Below, one piece after another: positions 26,799 through 36,012 of a stretch of 64,000 nucleotides of DNA; the first letter of the stretch is position 1, and each line of letters begins with the position of its first letter. A program made the translations under genes and the position numbers. Location: positions 1-64,000 of the IMG/VR virus record IMGVR_UViG_3300008107_000089; one strand, 5' to 3'. This DNA comes from a virus. The notes below the pieces were generated by a model. The model was not told where the DNA came from. It saw only the letters and a program-made list of their open reading frames with translations, and did no database searches.

Positions 26799-26993
26799 AT
26801 GGCAGAAAAAATGCAATTAACAAGTGTAAAGGTGCCTGAATCGTTATTTGAAGAATTCAAAATCGCCTGTGTTAAATACAAGTTCAGTATTCAAAAATTA
26901 ACTGAGCGTTCAATGTATCTATACTTAACTGATGAAGAGTTCCGTAAAACGGTGCACAACCAATTAAATACACAACTAAAGAAAGAAGATTAA
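26799..26993 (+). CDS. Small ribbon-helix-helix-like protein, 64 aa
   Basis: LTSVKVPESLFEEFKIACVKYKFSIQKLTERSM has the short strand plus two helices of RHH DNA-binding proteins. A possible regulator. Preceded by an AT-rich TATATTTATAT stretch at about 26766 that may hold a promoter. Confidence 0.5.
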   Translation: MAEKMQLTSVKVPESLFEEFKIACVKYKFSIQKLTERSMYLYLTDEEFRKTVHNQLNTQLKKED

Positions 26994-26999
26994 TTTGTT

Positions 27000-28454
27000 A
27001 TGAAAGAAGGTTATATCCCACAATCAGACAGAAAGAAAATATTACTACTTTGCGATGACATCAGAATGACGAGTGGTATCTCTACAATGGCAAGAGAAAT
27101 TGTAGTAGGTACTGCTCATCATTTTAATTGGGTAAACTTAGGTGGAGCTATCACCCACCCAGAAGAAGGTAAAAAATTAGATATTTGTGCTAGTACTAAT
27201 GAATATGCTGAAATAGAAGATTCTAGTGTATTCATCTATCCAGTTAAAGGATATGGTACTATCGAATTTCTAAGACAAATCATTCAGTTAGAAAAACCAG
27301 ACGCATTGATGATCTTTACAGATCCTAGATATTGGATTTGGTTATTCCAACATGAACAAGAGATTAGAAAACATTTACCTATTATTTATTTGAATATCTG
27401 GGACGATTTGCCTTACCCAATGTATAATAAACCGTATTACGAATCATGTGATGCTTTATTTGCAATTAGTAAACAAACAGAAAACATTAATAGAGTAGTA
27501 TTAGGTGATGTTGCTGAGGAAAAAATTATTAAATATGTTCCTCATGGTATAAATGAAAAATTATTCTTCCCTATTACTGAAGATAAACCTGAGTATTTAG
27601 CTTTACAAGAGTTTAAAAAACAATTATTCGGTGATAAAGAATATGATTTTACTCTCCTATACAATGCTAGAAACATTAGACGTAAATCTACTCCTGATTT
27701 GATGTTAGCTTGGAAGATATTTAGAGATAGTCTACCAAAAGAAAAAGCAGACAAATGTGCTTTAATAATGCATACTCAACTTAAAGATGAGCATGGTACT
27801 GATTTAGCAGCTGTTAAAGATATGATATTTGGAAGTGAAGGAGGTAATGTAATCTTCTCACAACACAAACACCCAGCTCAGATAATGAATTTACTCTACA
27901 ATGCTACAGATGCAACAGCATTGATTAGTAGTAATGAAGGATGGGGATTATCATTGACTGAAGCAATAATGTGTGGTAAACCAATCATCGCTACTGTAAC
28001 AGGAGGAATGCAAGATCAAATGCGTTTTGAAGATGAAAACCACGAATGGATTAAATTCACTGAAGAATTCGGATCAAATCATAGAGGCAAATATAAAGAT
28101 CATGGTAGTTGGGCTTTCCCAGTATTCCCAGCTACACTATCACTTGTAGGGTCAATACCAACTCCTTACATTTACGATGACAGAGCATCTGCTGATGATA
28201 TAGCTAAACAAATAGCAAATGTTTATAAGTATAAAACAGAACGTCCTGATTTGTACAAAATGATCTGTGAACATGCTTATGAATGGGTTACATCAGATGA
28301 ATCAATGATGTCAGCTAGATGGATGTCTAAAAATATTATTGATGGTATTGAGGAAACATTTGAAAAATGGCAACCTAGATACGCATATGAATTAATTCCT
28401 ATTGAAACACCAAAACAACCTAAACATTATAATCCTTATTTAATAGCAAAATAG
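27000..28454 (+). CDS. Glycosyltransferase, GT-B fold (GT4-like), 484 aa
   Basis: MTSGISTMAREIV at the N-terminus and EGWGLSLTEAIMCGKPIIA at the C-terminal donor site match GT4-type retaining enzymes. HGINEKLF is the typical linker. First of a glycan cluster to 32.7 kb. Target could be a virion protein, host envelope glycan or modified DNA; not determinable here. Confidence 0.82.
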   Translation: MKEGYIPQSDRKKILLLCDDIRMTSGISTMAREIVVGTAHHFNWVNLGGAITHPEEGKKLDICASTNEYAEIEDSSVFIYPVKGYGTIEFLRQIIQLEKPDALMIFTDPRYWIWLFQHEQEIRKHLPIIYLNIWDDLPYPMYNKPYYESCDALFAISKQTENINRVVLGDVAEEKIIKYVPHGINEKLFFPITEDKPEYLALQEFKKQLFGDKEYDFTLLYNARNIRRKSTPDLMLAWKIFRDSLPKEKADKCALIMHTQLKDEHGTDLAAVKDMIFGSEGGNVIFSQHKHPAQIMNLLYNATDATALISSNEGWGLSLTEAIMCGKPIIATVTGGMQDQMRFEDENHEWIKFTEEFGSNHRGKYKDHGSWAFPVFPATLSLVGSIPTPYIYDDRASADDIAKQIANVYKYKTERPDLYKMICEHAYEWVTSDESMMSARWMSKNIIDGIEETFEKWQPRYAYELIPIETPKQPKHYNPYLIAK

Positions 28455-28456
28455 TT

Positions 28457-29749
28457 ATGAAACCAGTTATAGCAGTTAGTTGCCCTGTAGACACATTCAG
28501 CGGTTATGGAGCAAGATCAAGAGACATAGTTAAAGCTCTTATCAATTCAGGTAAATACGAAGTAAAGATATTATCACAAAGATGGGGTGGTACTCCATTT
28601 GGGTTCTTACAAGTAGGTAATCCTGAACATAAGAAAATTATTGATTGTATTTTACCAAAGAATAATCAATTAGAATTTACTCCTGATATTTGGATCCAAA
28701 TCACCGTACCTAATGAATTTCAAAAGGTAGGTAAATTTAATATTGGTATAACAGCAGGTATCGAAACTGATTTATGTTCTACTACTTGGATTGAAGGATG
28801 TAATAAAATGGATTTAGTGTTGACTTCATGTAATCATGCTAAAAACGTATTCTTAAATTCAAAATACGAACAACGTAAGAAAGATAATCCTGAAGAAGTA
28901 GTTGGTATTATCCAAACTACTGTTCCGATGGAAGTGCTATTTGAAGGTGTTGATACCAATATCTACAAGAAAGTAACAGATACAGACGAAAGTTTAGATT
29001 ACGTATTACAAGGCATTCCAGAAGATTTTAACTTCTTAGTTGTAGGTCACTGGTTACAAGGTGATTTAGGTGAAGATAGAAAGAATATGGGAATGACTAT
29101 TAAAACGTTCCTTGAAACATTCAAAAATAGAAAAGTAAAACCAGGCCTTATTTTAAAGGTAAATGGTGGTACTTATTCTACTATGGATAGAAACAACATG
29201 ATTGATAAAATTGAAGATATTAAATCACAAGTTGAAGGTGAATTACCAAACATTTATTTACTTCATGGTGAATTAACTGATGAAGAAATGAATTACCTAT
29301 ATAACCATCCTAAAGTTAAGGCAATGTTAAGCCTTACTAAAGGTGAAGGTTATGGTCGTCCGTTAATCGAATTTACTCAATCACAAAAACCAATTATCGT
29401 TAGTGGATGGAGTGGACATACTGATTTCTTAAATAAGGAATTTAGTGTATTCGTAGGTGGAGAATTAAAACCAATTCATCAAAGTGCAGTTATGGAAAAC
29501 ATGTTAATAGCTGAATCTAAATGGTTTACTCCTAATTATGGTGAAGCGTCTTTAGCATTGAAAACAGTTTACACTGACTACGATGAATACTTAGAAAAAG
29601 CAAAAAGACAATCTTACACTTGTCGTACTAATTTTAGTTTAGATAAAATGGAAGAAAAATTAGTTGAATTACTAGAAGCTAATTATACTAAAGAAATTCC
29701 GTTACCTAAATTAAGTAAAACATCATTACCAACTTTAAATAAAATTTAA
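28457..29749 (+). CDS. Glycosyltransferase, GT-B fold, 430 aa
   Basis: CPVDTFSGYGARSRDIVKAL at the N-terminus; LTKGEGYGRPLIEFTQSQKP and VSGWSGHTDF form the donor-binding half. GVDTNIYK precedes the second Rossmann domain. A paralogue-like partner of the upstream enzyme, two bases away. Confidence 0.82.
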   Translation: MKPVIAVSCPVDTFSGYGARSRDIVKALINSGKYEVKILSQRWGGTPFGFLQVGNPEHKKIIDCILPKNNQLEFTPDIWIQITVPNEFQKVGKFNIGITAGIETDLCSTTWIEGCNKMDLVLTSCNHAKNVFLNSKYEQRKKDNPEEVVGIIQTTVPMEVLFEGVDTNIYKKVTDTDESLDYVLQGIPEDFNFLVVGHWLQGDLGEDRKNMGMTIKTFLETFKNRKVKPGLILKVNGGTYSTMDRNNMIDKIEDIKSQVEGELPNIYLLHGELTDEEMNYLYNHPKVKAMLSLTKGEGYGRPLIEFTQSQKPIIVSGWSGHTDFLNKEFSVFVGGELKPIHQSAVMENMLIAESKWFTPNYGEASLALKTVYTDYDEYLEKAKRQSYTCRTNFSLDKMEEKLVELLEANYTKEIPLPKLSKTSLPTLNKI

Positions 29750-29752
29750 ATA

Positions 29753-30184
29753 ATGGATAAACTAATTACATGCCCAACATGCGGCTCAGATTTCTGTTAT
29801 GAATTAAATGTAGAAACAAAAACATTATGGCACTGCTTTGGATGCGGATTTGCATCTAACTCAGATCAACATATCGAAACTATTGATTTAGAAAAAGTTG
29901 AAGCTGTAATACCTGAATTATATAGAGCAATTAAGAAATTAGATCCAAACGGATACTACTGGTATCCTTCAACTATCAACCATCCAACTAAAGGAATGGT
30001 ATTCGTTGATTTAGTTGATAATGTTTGGCAGTGGGCTGGAGCTAAAGCAGTTCCTATTATTGAAGAAGAAAAATCTAAGTTTCCTGAAGGTGCTACTCAT
30101 AGAGTTGATCTAAAAACAATCCAGCATTTCGGAAGCACATATATGGAAGCTTTGAATTATATTGAATACTTTAAACAAGACTAA
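29753..30184 (+). CDS. Zinc-ribbon protein, 143 aa
   Basis: CPTCGSDFCYEL and HCFGCGFASN form a CxxC...CxxC ribbon at the N-terminus; the rest is a Trp/Tyr-rich domain without a known motif. Embedded in the glycan cluster; stop overlaps the next ATG. Confidence 0.6.
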   Translation: MDKLITCPTCGSDFCYELNVETKTLWHCFGCGFASNSDQHIETIDLEKVEAVIPELYRAIKKLDPNGYYWYPSTINHPTKGMVFVDLVDNVWQWAGAKAVPIIEEEKSKFPEGATHRVDLKTIQHFGSTYMEALNYIEYFKQD

Positions 30185-30819
30185 TGCACGCTACTGCCGA
30201 AGCTAACGCTAGAAGATTCTTTGAAACATATGTTAATAAAGTTTCAAATCCTACTATAGCTGAAATAGGTTCTCAAATAGGGGGAAATGGAGCTGAATTT
30301 AATATTCGCTCATTAGCTCCATCTGGTTCAAAATATATAGGAATAGATTTAGAAAAAATGCCTGGGGTAGATGTTGTATTAACAGATCCTTATAAATTTC
30401 CTATTGAAGACAATTCTGTAGATTTTATTGTAAGTTCATCATGTTTTGAACATATTGAATTTTTCTGGTTAACATTTTTAGAGGCAATAAGAATACTAAA
30501 ACCATCAGGAGTATTCTATATTAATGCCCCTTCTATAGGAGCATTTCATAGATATCCTATGGATTACTGGAGATTCTTTCCAGATAGTGCACACTCATTA
30601 TCTAATTGGGGAATAAGAAATGGATATAATTGTGCTGTTTTAGAACAATATACTAGTGATAAAGAAAATGATATCTGGAGTGATTATATATCAATTTATG
30701 TTAAAGATAAAAATTGCATGTATGGTTATCCTGATAGAATAATTAATACTTTTAGAAACTATACTAATGGTTCTATACACCCCCATAATACAATATTAAA
30801 TGAATTAAAATGGAGATAA
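30184..30819 (+). CDS. Class I SAM-dependent methyltransferase, 211 aa
   Basis: AEIGSQIGGNG (motif I), YIGIDLEKMPGVDVVLTD (acidic residue after strand 2) and IVSSSCFEHIE / LKPSGVFYINAP are standard. Probably methylates a sugar or small molecule given the surrounding glycosyltransferases. Confidence 0.78.
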   Translation: MHATAEANARRFFETYVNKVSNPTIAEIGSQIGGNGAEFNIRSLAPSGSKYIGIDLEKMPGVDVVLTDPYKFPIEDNSVDFIVSSSCFEHIEFFWLTFLEAIRILKPSGVFYINAPSIGAFHRYPMDYWRFFPDSAHSLSNWGIRNGYNCAVLEQYTSDKENDIWSDYISIYVKDKNCMYGYPDRIINTFRNYTNGSIHPHNTILNELKWR

Positions 30820-31370
30820 AGAAAAAACAACCTAACTTCAGATACATGAGAACAGAATCCATTATGATACAAGGATTATACGATCTCATTGAATATATAA
30901 ATGAAATAACTCCAACCAAAAAAATGAAAATGGTTGAAATAGGATCTTATTTAGGTGAATCTACTCTAGTATTTGCGGATCATTTTAAAGAAGTTATCAC
31001 AATAGATCCTTTTTTAGACAATTATGATCCTAATGATGAGACTTGCAAACATGTTTCTTTATCAGTAGTTCATGAACAATTCTTATTAAATATAGAAGAC
31101 AAAAATAATATTAAACATATTCAGAAATTATCAGATGATGCTATTATTGAATTAAAGGATCAATCGTTTGATTTTATCTATATTGATGGTCTTCATACTT
31201 ACGATCAGATAAAAAAAGATATTAAAAATTATCTTCCTCAAGTTAAAAAAGGAGGATTTATAGCAGGGCACGATTATCATCCAAATCACCAAGGTGTAGT
31301 TGATGGGGTAAATGAAATGCTAGAGATAGATCGAACATTTTCTGATACTAGTTGGATTAAAAGAGTATAA
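30810..31370 (+). CDS. Methyltransferase_24-like SAM methyltransferase, 186 aa
   Basis: MVEIGSYLGESTLVFADHF (motif I), VITIDPF, and FDFIYIDGLHTYDQIKKDI then GGFIAGHDY resemble the family acting on sugars and cephalosporin-like substrates. Overlaps the preceding gene by 10 bases. Confidence 0.8.
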   Translation: MEIKKKQPNFRYMRTESIMIQGLYDLIEYINEITPTKKMKMVEIGSYLGESTLVFADHFKEVITIDPFLDNYDPNDETCKHVSLSVVHEQFLLNIEDKNNIKHIQKLSDDAIIELKDQSFDFIYIDGLHTYDQIKKDIKNYLPQVKKGGFIAGHDYHPNHQGVVDGVNEMLEIDRTFSDTSWIKRV

Positions 31371-31372
31371 TT

Positions 31373-31930
31373 ATGTTTTTAAATATTATAACACCATGTT
31401 CTAGGCCTCAAAACCTAATGACAATTAGTAAAAGTATTAATATTCCTAAAGAGAATTATAGATGGATAGTTGTATTAGATGCTCCTGATTTATCTACATT
31501 AAGTGAATATATTTTACCTGAAAATTGTGAGTTTCATAATTATCAAGAAGAAGGAAGTATAGCAGGTCATGCTCAAAGAAATTATGCTATTTCTCTTATT
31601 AAAGAGGGATATGTTTATTCAAATGATGATGATACTGTTATTCACCATGATTTGTGGGATAATATTAAAGATTTAAATGAAGATTTTATTTCATTTGATC
31701 AGGAAAATCAAAATGGAACTTTTAGATTAAAGGGAGATAATATTGCCCTTCATAGAGTAGATAGTCATAATTTTATAGTTGATAGAGATACTATAGGTGA
31801 TACAAGATTTCAAATTGAAAAGTATGATGCTGATGGGTATTTTGCTATTGAATGTTTTGATAAAGCAAAAACAAAGTCGTATATTCCTAAAATATTATCC
31901 ACATATAACTCATTAAGATGGTATCTGTAA
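31373..31930 (+). CDS. GT-A-like glycosyltransferase, 185 aa
   Basis: LNIITPCSRPQNL at the N-terminus, AGHAQRNYAISLIKEGYVYSNDDDTV carries the DxD-type metal motif. Short for a full GT-A enzyme but it keeps the nucleotide-sugar half. Overlaps the next gene. Confidence 0.7.
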   Translation: MFLNIITPCSRPQNLMTISKSINIPKENYRWIVVLDAPDLSTLSEYILPENCEFHNYQEEGSIAGHAQRNYAISLIKEGYVYSNDDDTVIHHDLWDNIKDLNEDFISFDQENQNGTFRLKGDNIALHRVDSHNFIVDRDTIGDTRFQIEKYDADGYFAIECFDKAKTKSYIPKILSTYNSLRWYL

Positions 31931-32700
31931 TAATCCCAACATATAAAGAACCTCATGCTTTAGACGTATGTTTAAAATCAGCAATTGAGGGACAAACAAA
32001 TAAAAACCAAATTATAGTTGTTGTAGATGGTTTTTATGATATTAATAAAGAAGTATTAGACAAATATTCTAAACACATTGATGTACTTAGTCTTCCTGAA
32101 AATAGAGGATTAAATACAGCTACTAATTTTGGAGTATATAATGCATCATCAGATAAAATACTAATTGTAAATGATGATAATGTATTTGATAAGGGGTGGG
32201 ATGTTAAATTAGAGGAAATGTACGACCCAAATATAGTTTGGGCTCCAAACCAAATAGAACCTAACCCAGGGATATTCAAACAATTCGTAGTTCATCCTTT
32301 AGGAACAGTAGCTGAATTCGATATTAATAAGTTTTGGGAATATACTGAAACCATTAATAGAAAAGAATCTGATGCTTGTGGTTCAACTCTACCAATATTC
32401 ATGAATAAAACCAAATACCTACAAGTAGGTGGGTGGGATGAAACATACCCAGGACCATGGGTAGTAGATTGGGAGTTCTTCATGAAATGTGAAATGATGG
32501 GAATGAAAATGTTCAGAACATACTGGTTACATTTCTACCATTTCGTTTCAGTAGGTACTAGAAAAGTAGAACCAGAAGTAACATATCAGAAAGGATTGAT
32601 CGAAAGAGAGTGCCACGAGTATTTTAAATACAAGTGGGGATTCTACGGGTATAGAAACGGCGAAACAAATTCTAATTGTCCTCCTTTGTTAAAGCCATAA
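31918..32700 (+). CDS. Family 2 glycosyltransferase, 260 aa
   Basis: SVIIPTYKEPHALDVCLKSA, VVVDG, NRGLNTATNFGVYNASSDKILIVNDDNVF (DxD-like NDDN) and WVVDWEFFMKCEMMG match GT2. Ends the glycan cluster; a promoter follows. Confidence 0.85.
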   Translation: MVSVIIPTYKEPHALDVCLKSAIEGQTNKNQIIVVVDGFYDINKEVLDKYSKHIDVLSLPENRGLNTATNFGVYNASSDKILIVNDDNVFDKGWDVKLEEMYDPNIVWAPNQIEPNPGIFKQFVVHPLGTVAEFDINKFWEYTETINRKESDACGSTLPIFMNKTKYLQVGGWDETYPGPWVVDWEFFMKCEMMGMKMFRTYWLHFYHFVSVGTRKVEPEVTYQKGLIERECHEYFKYKWGFYGYRNGETNSNCPPLLKP

Positions 32701-32716
32701 ATTTATCTTATATTTA
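32694..32716 (+). promoter_or_regulatory. Probable clpP promoter
   Basis: TTG at about 32686 and TATATTTA at 32709-32716 with a 20-base spacer, 14 bases before the clpP start. The GTCAAA box is degenerate (GCCATAA). Confidence 0.45.
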
Positions 32717-32730
32717 TAGAAAATCAGTTT

Positions 32731-33288
32731 ATGGCAAAAGCGCTTCGTACTCCTCAACGTAAACAAGAATATTTAAGCCGAGTAATAACACTTGGTGAAA
32801 TCGATAATGAAGTGGCGTGTGAAGTGATTGGATTGATTCATGAAATTAATAATGAAGATAGAAATAAAGCGGAAGAAAACCGTGAACCAATAAAATTAAT
32901 TCTAAATTCACCAGGAGGGAATGTATATGATGGGATGGGTATAGTTGATGCAATCGAAAATTCAACCACACCAATACACATGCATATACACGGCCATGCA
33001 ATGTCAATGGGATTCGCTATTGCTACCTGTGGTGATTATCGTTACGCTACTAAACGCACTACGTTTATGTATCATGAAATGAGCTGGAATACAGGTCAAG
33101 AGAAAATGAAATATCACGAACAAGAATTAAAAGAAGGTAAACGCTTATGGAAAGTATATGATGATATAGTAGTTAAAAATACTGAAATATCATTAAGAAC
33201 TTTGCAGAGCATACGTAAAGAACAAAAAGAATGGTACATAAATGCCGAACAAGCATTAGCTCTTGGCATTATTGATGAAATTCTTTAA
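32731..33288 (+). CDS. clpP: ClpP-like serine protease, 185 aa
   Basis: ILNSPGGNVYDGMGI is the oxyanion-loop region, HGHAMSMGFAIATCG contains the nucleophile Ser, and FMYHEMSW the His. The Asp lies later in the helix region. In phages ClpP can act in prohead maturation or in host-type proteolysis. With a phage tmRNA whose tag ends ALAA, a role in tagged-protein turnover is also plausible. Confidence 0.85.
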   Translation: MAKALRTPQRKQEYLSRVITLGEIDNEVACEVIGLIHEINNEDRNKAEENREPIKLILNSPGGNVYDGMGIVDAIENSTTPIHMHIHGHAMSMGFAIATCGDYRYATKRTTFMYHEMSWNTGQEKMKYHEQELKEGKRLWKVYDDIVVKNTEISLRTLQSIRKEQKEWYINAEQALALGIIDEIL

Positions 33289-33310
33289 TATTTATACATA
33301 AACGCATATA

Positions 33311-33640
33311 ATGGCAGATATTAAACCAAAACTTAAAGTAGACGTAAATCATAACCCAACTAAAAAGGGTATCAAGGTACAATTTGCATTGCCTCAAGTA
33401 TTAGTAGGTGATGAGAAAGCAGCTATGACTCAAAAGTTACAATCTAAATTAAACCAAGGATTGCAACAATTTAACTTAACTGCTAATATGGATACAGACG
33501 TTCCTTTTGAGAATGTCATTGGTTTTCTTATCCCAATCCAGGATGTTAGATTGATGATTAAAAACGCAATCATGCCTGCAGAAGCGGCTGCTGAAGAACC
33601 AGCGGCACCTCCAGCTGAAGAGGAAGTTACAGCTGAATAA
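33311..33640 (+). CDS. Hypothetical protein, 109 aa
   Basis: Ends in an Ala/Glu/Pro-rich tail (AEAAAEEPAAPPAEEEVTAE). The body is strand/helix mixed with no motif. Follows clpP closely, so probably co-transcribed. Confidence 0.55.
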   Translation: MADIKPKLKVDVNHNPTKKGIKVQFALPQVLVGDEKAAMTQKLQSKLNQGLQQFNLTANMDTDVPFENVIGFLIPIQDVRLMIKNAIMPAEAAAEEPAAPPAEEEVTAE

Positions 33641-33659
33641 AACATATAAAAAAGGAATT

Positions 33660-33962
33660 ATGAAGAGAAGAAAAATTCCTGTATTTAAATTAACAATGGG
33701 AAATGGAGCCACTTACGAACAAATAAGTGAACATCCCGTTATCAGAAAAGTGGTTATAGAGGAAACAATATTTGCTATTAGAGAAGGAATTAAAAAGAAA
33801 AAAGACACTATACCTCTATTTCAAATATCTGGTACTAATGCCTATGTTGAATTAGAAAAGGAAAAGTGGCAGCCAATACTTGAAAAGATATTGGATAAAT
33901 ACATTGAAGATGAAGATTATACTAAATGTATTGAAATAAGAGATTTAATAAAACAAATTTAG
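33660..33962 (+). CDS. Hypothetical protein, 100 aa
   Basis: Lys-rich mixed protein whose end (LEKILDKYIEDEDYTKCIEIRDLIKQI) resembles the short helical UVR-like hairpin seen in many phage proteins. No catalytic signature. Confidence 0.55.
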   Translation: MKRRKIPVFKLTMGNGATYEQISEHPVIRKVVIEETIFAIREGIKKKKDTIPLFQISGTNAYVELEKEKWQPILEKILDKYIEDEDYTKCIEIRDLIKQI

Positions 33963-33964
33963 TT

Positions 33965-34378
33965 ATGGATGAAAACATTGATGGTGTTAAAAAATCAATT
34001 GATTTAATTTTAGGTTCTGATACTACACTTACTAGAAGAAAGAAAACACAAGAAGATCATTCTAGAGAAATTTTTACTTCTGCTATTATAGCTTTAGAAC
34101 AAGCCAATGCTCGTTCAATAATTTTAGAAGCAGATTTTGGATTTAATTTTGCTAAGTATGATGATGTATTCTATGAAGCAATAGATAATCTTATTGTACT
34201 TTACTTTGGGAAGGAAGTATCTGAATTGGTATTCTTCTATTTGTATGAAAGAATGAATCCTGATGGTAGTATAAACGCTTTAGTTGATCCAACTGGACAA
34301 GAAATAATACTCCAAAACCCAGATGATCTATGGGCTTTAATAAAGGTTATTCAAGAGAAGTCTAAAAAGAAAAAATAA
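33965..34378 (+). CDS. Hypothetical protein, 137 aa
   Basis: Helical protein (IALEQANARSIILEADFGFNF..YFGKEVSELVFFYLYERM). The type is frequent beside HNH-like proteins in Bacteroidota phages as far as I recall. Stop overlaps the next ATG (TAATG). Confidence 0.55.
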   Translation: MDENIDGVKKSIDLILGSDTTLTRRKKTQEDHSREIFTSAIIALEQANARSIILEADFGFNFAKYDDVFYEAIDNLIVLYFGKEVSELVFFYLYERMNPDGSINALVDPTGQEIILQNPDDLWALIKVIQEKSKKKK

Positions 34379-34971
34379 TGAAACCAAAACCGCTATCTAA
34401 AGATGATATCTTAAGGGCTATGAGACATACTCGTAGTAATAGGGCGGCTGCTCGTTATTTAGATTGCTCCTATATTCACTACAAAGCGTATGCTAAGCTT
34501 TATAAGGATGAGGAGACAGGAAAGACATTGTTTGAAATTCATTTAAACCAAGCTGGTAAAGGTATTCCTAAACACTTAGTTGGATTAAAAAAGGAACCTG
34601 CACTAGACCTAATATTAAGTGGGCAAATGGATCCTTCACATTTCAGTCCAGAAAAAATCAAGGTTAGACTATTGCTAGAAGGTAAATTGGCTGAGGAATG
34701 TAATAATTGTCAGTTCTGTGAACGCAGAGTGACGGATTATAAAGTTCCGTTATTACTAAACTTTAAAGACAACAATAAACGCAATTATCGTTTAGAGAAT
34801 TTAGAATTGTTATGTTATAATTGTTATTTCCTACTTATAGGCGATGTGTTTACCCCCGAACAGGTAGATAAGATCGAAAGCTTCACTACCCATAAATTCA
34901 AGGTAGAAACACCAGACTTCCAACTTTCAGAAGATCAAATAGAGAATATGAAAGCACTTGGAATCCTATAA
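34378..34971 (+). CDS. HNH-like zinc protein with N-terminal HTH, 197 aa
   Basis: SNRAAARYLDCSYIHYKAYAK is a helix-turn-helix of the inserted-element type. Then CNNCQFCERRVTDYKVPLLL, NRLENLELLC-like YRLENLELLCYNC is the HNH treble-clef core with two CxxC pairs. Could be a DNA-binding regulator or nuclease; the catalytic His is not obvious. Confidence 0.65.
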   Translation: MKPKPLSKDDILRAMRHTRSNRAAARYLDCSYIHYKAYAKLYKDEETGKTLFEIHLNQAGKGIPKHLVGLKKEPALDLILSGQMDPSHFSPEKIKVRLLLEGKLAEECNNCQFCERRVTDYKVPLLLNFKDNNKRNYRLENLELLCYNCYFLLIGDVFTPEQVDKIESFTTHKFKVETPDFQLSEDQIENMKALGIL

Positions 34972-34988
34972 TGCCCGTCGTATATTTA
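34958..34988 (+). promoter_or_regulatory. Promoter
   Basis: TTGG (34958-34961), 15-base spacer, then GTCGTATATTTA ending at 34988. Same layout as the promoters at 2534, 38337 and 51711. Confidence 0.65.
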
Positions 34989-35007
34989 ACGTAAATAAGT
35001 TATAAAA

Positions 35008-35292
35008 ATGGAAGGATTACATAATCAGTATGCTGGTTTTGAATTACCAGAAGAAGTAAAAATGATGTATAAGCAAGGCTATCAGCCATTTGGTCCTAAA
35101 AATAGAGCCAAGATGATGTTCTTTGCTAATGAAGTAAAGTTAAATAACGATGTTATTGACTACTACACAGGTATCAAACCTCAACGTAGAGAGGGAGAGG
35201 TGTATGAAGATTATAAAAACCGTCAGAAATTCCAAAAGGCACTAAACAAATATAGACCTTATATTTACGATTATTCAGTATACGAAAAATAA
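35008..35292 (+). CDS. Hypothetical protein, 94 aa
   Basis: Preceded by a good promoter. Tyr/Lys-rich (YRPYIYDYSVYEK end). No domain recognised. Confidence 0.6.
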   Translation: MEGLHNQYAGFELPEEVKMMYKQGYQPFGPKNRAKMMFFANEVKLNNDVIDYYTGIKPQRREGEVYEDYKNRQKFQKALNKYRPYIYDYSVYEK

Positions 35293-35297
35293 AAACT

Positions 35298-35528
35298 ATG
35301 GCACAATTTTTTAATGTAAAAGTACAATTCACAGTAGAAGTGAATGGTAAACTAAAGAAACAAAATGTAAATTATCTAGTAGACGCTATGTCAGTGACTG
35401 AAGCTGAAGCTAGAACAGTAGAATACCTTACAGAACAAGGTGAAAACGAATTTGAAGTAAAAGCAGCTTCTGAAGCTAAAATAGCAGAAGTAATACTTCA
35501 AGAAGAAAATGTGGAAGTGGCAAAATAA
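35298..35528 (+). CDS. DUF4494-like protein, 76 aa
   Basis: FFNVKVQFTVEVNGKLKKQNVNYLVDAMSVTEAEARTVEYL matches the DUF4494 signature (YLVDAxSxTEAEAR), a small family widespread in Bacteroidota and their phages. Function unknown. A promoter overlaps its stop codon. Confidence 0.75.
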   Translation: MAQFFNVKVQFTVEVNGKLKKQNVNYLVDAMSVTEAEARTVEYLTEQGENEFEVKAASEAKIAEVILQEENVEVAK

Positions 35529-35541
35529 GTTATTATATTTA
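35519..35541 (+). promoter_or_regulatory. Promoter leading into the RNA region
   Basis: GGCAAA (35519-35524), 9 bases, TATATTTA (35534-35541). The sequence is nearly identical to that at 54138. A second TATATTTA lies at 35561. Confidence 0.55.
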
Positions 35542-35571
35542 CAGGGAATTGATATTTGTATATATTTATAA

Positions 35572-35721
35572 ATGCAAACAATGAAAACAAACATATTACA
35601 TATGACCAACTGGCAAAACGAACGTAGAAATACGTTGGCGCTAGGGTATTGCTTTAGTTCGATTAATGCGGACGTGCAAGGCAAACCTAGTACCCCAGGG
35701 CGATGTAATGTGATTGTATAA
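35572..35721 (+). CDS. Possible small protein, 49 aa, or non-coding leader
   Basis: ATG 35572 (or 35581) opens a frame with NWQNERRNTLALGYCFSSI and ends with TAA before a terminator. The GC content of 35630-35710 is clearly higher than surrounding genes, which may mean a structured RNA or a transferred segment. Coding status uncertain. Confidence 0.4.
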   Translation: MQTMKTNILHMTNWQNERRNTLALGYCFSSINADVQGKPSTPGRCNVIV

Positions 35722-35749
35722 GTATAAAAATACAAATCAACATAAAACA

Positions 35750-35781
35750 AAGCCCTGGATTCAAAACCCAGGGCTTCTTTT
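35750..35781 (+). terminator. Rho-independent terminator
   Basis: AAGCCCTGG (35750-35758) pairs with CCAGGGCTT (35768-35776), followed by CTTTTATT. It isolates the small ORF from the tRNA array. Confidence 0.8.
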
Positions 35782-35786
35782 ATTCT

Positions 35787-35859
35787 GGTGATCAAGCTAA
35801 CTTGGTAGAAGCGCGAGACTGAAAATCTCGAGGACTCAGCTCGGAACTGAGGTTCACCA
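35787..35859 (+). tRNA. tRNA-Phe(GAA)
   Basis: Acceptor GGTGATC/GTTCACC, anticodon loop CTGAAAA in a CGAGA/TCTCG stem. The T loop is CTCGGAA instead of the usual TTCGANN. CCA not encoded. Confidence 0.85.
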
Positions 35860-35910
35860 CACAAACTATAAAAAATGAAACGAAAGATAACTAAACGAAA
35901 ACGATAGTCT

Positions 35911-35928
35911 CCCTCTAGTAGAAGAGGG
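35911..35928 (+). other. Short hairpin between tRNA genes
   Basis: CCCTCT (35911-35916) pairs with AGAGGG (35923-35928). Lies between tRNA-Phe and tRNA-Lys; possible processing signal. Confidence 0.4.
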
Positions 35929-35936
35929 AATGAATA

Positions 35937-36012
35937 TACCCTCTTAACTCAGATGGATAGAGTACTAAACTTTTAATTTAGGAGTCACAAGTTCGAATCT
36001 TGTAGGGGGTAC
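35937..36012 (+). tRNA. tRNA-Lys(TTT)
   Basis: Acceptor TACCCTC/GGGGGTA, anticodon loop CTTTTAA in CTAAA/TTTAG, T loop TTCGAAT. Confidence 0.9.
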
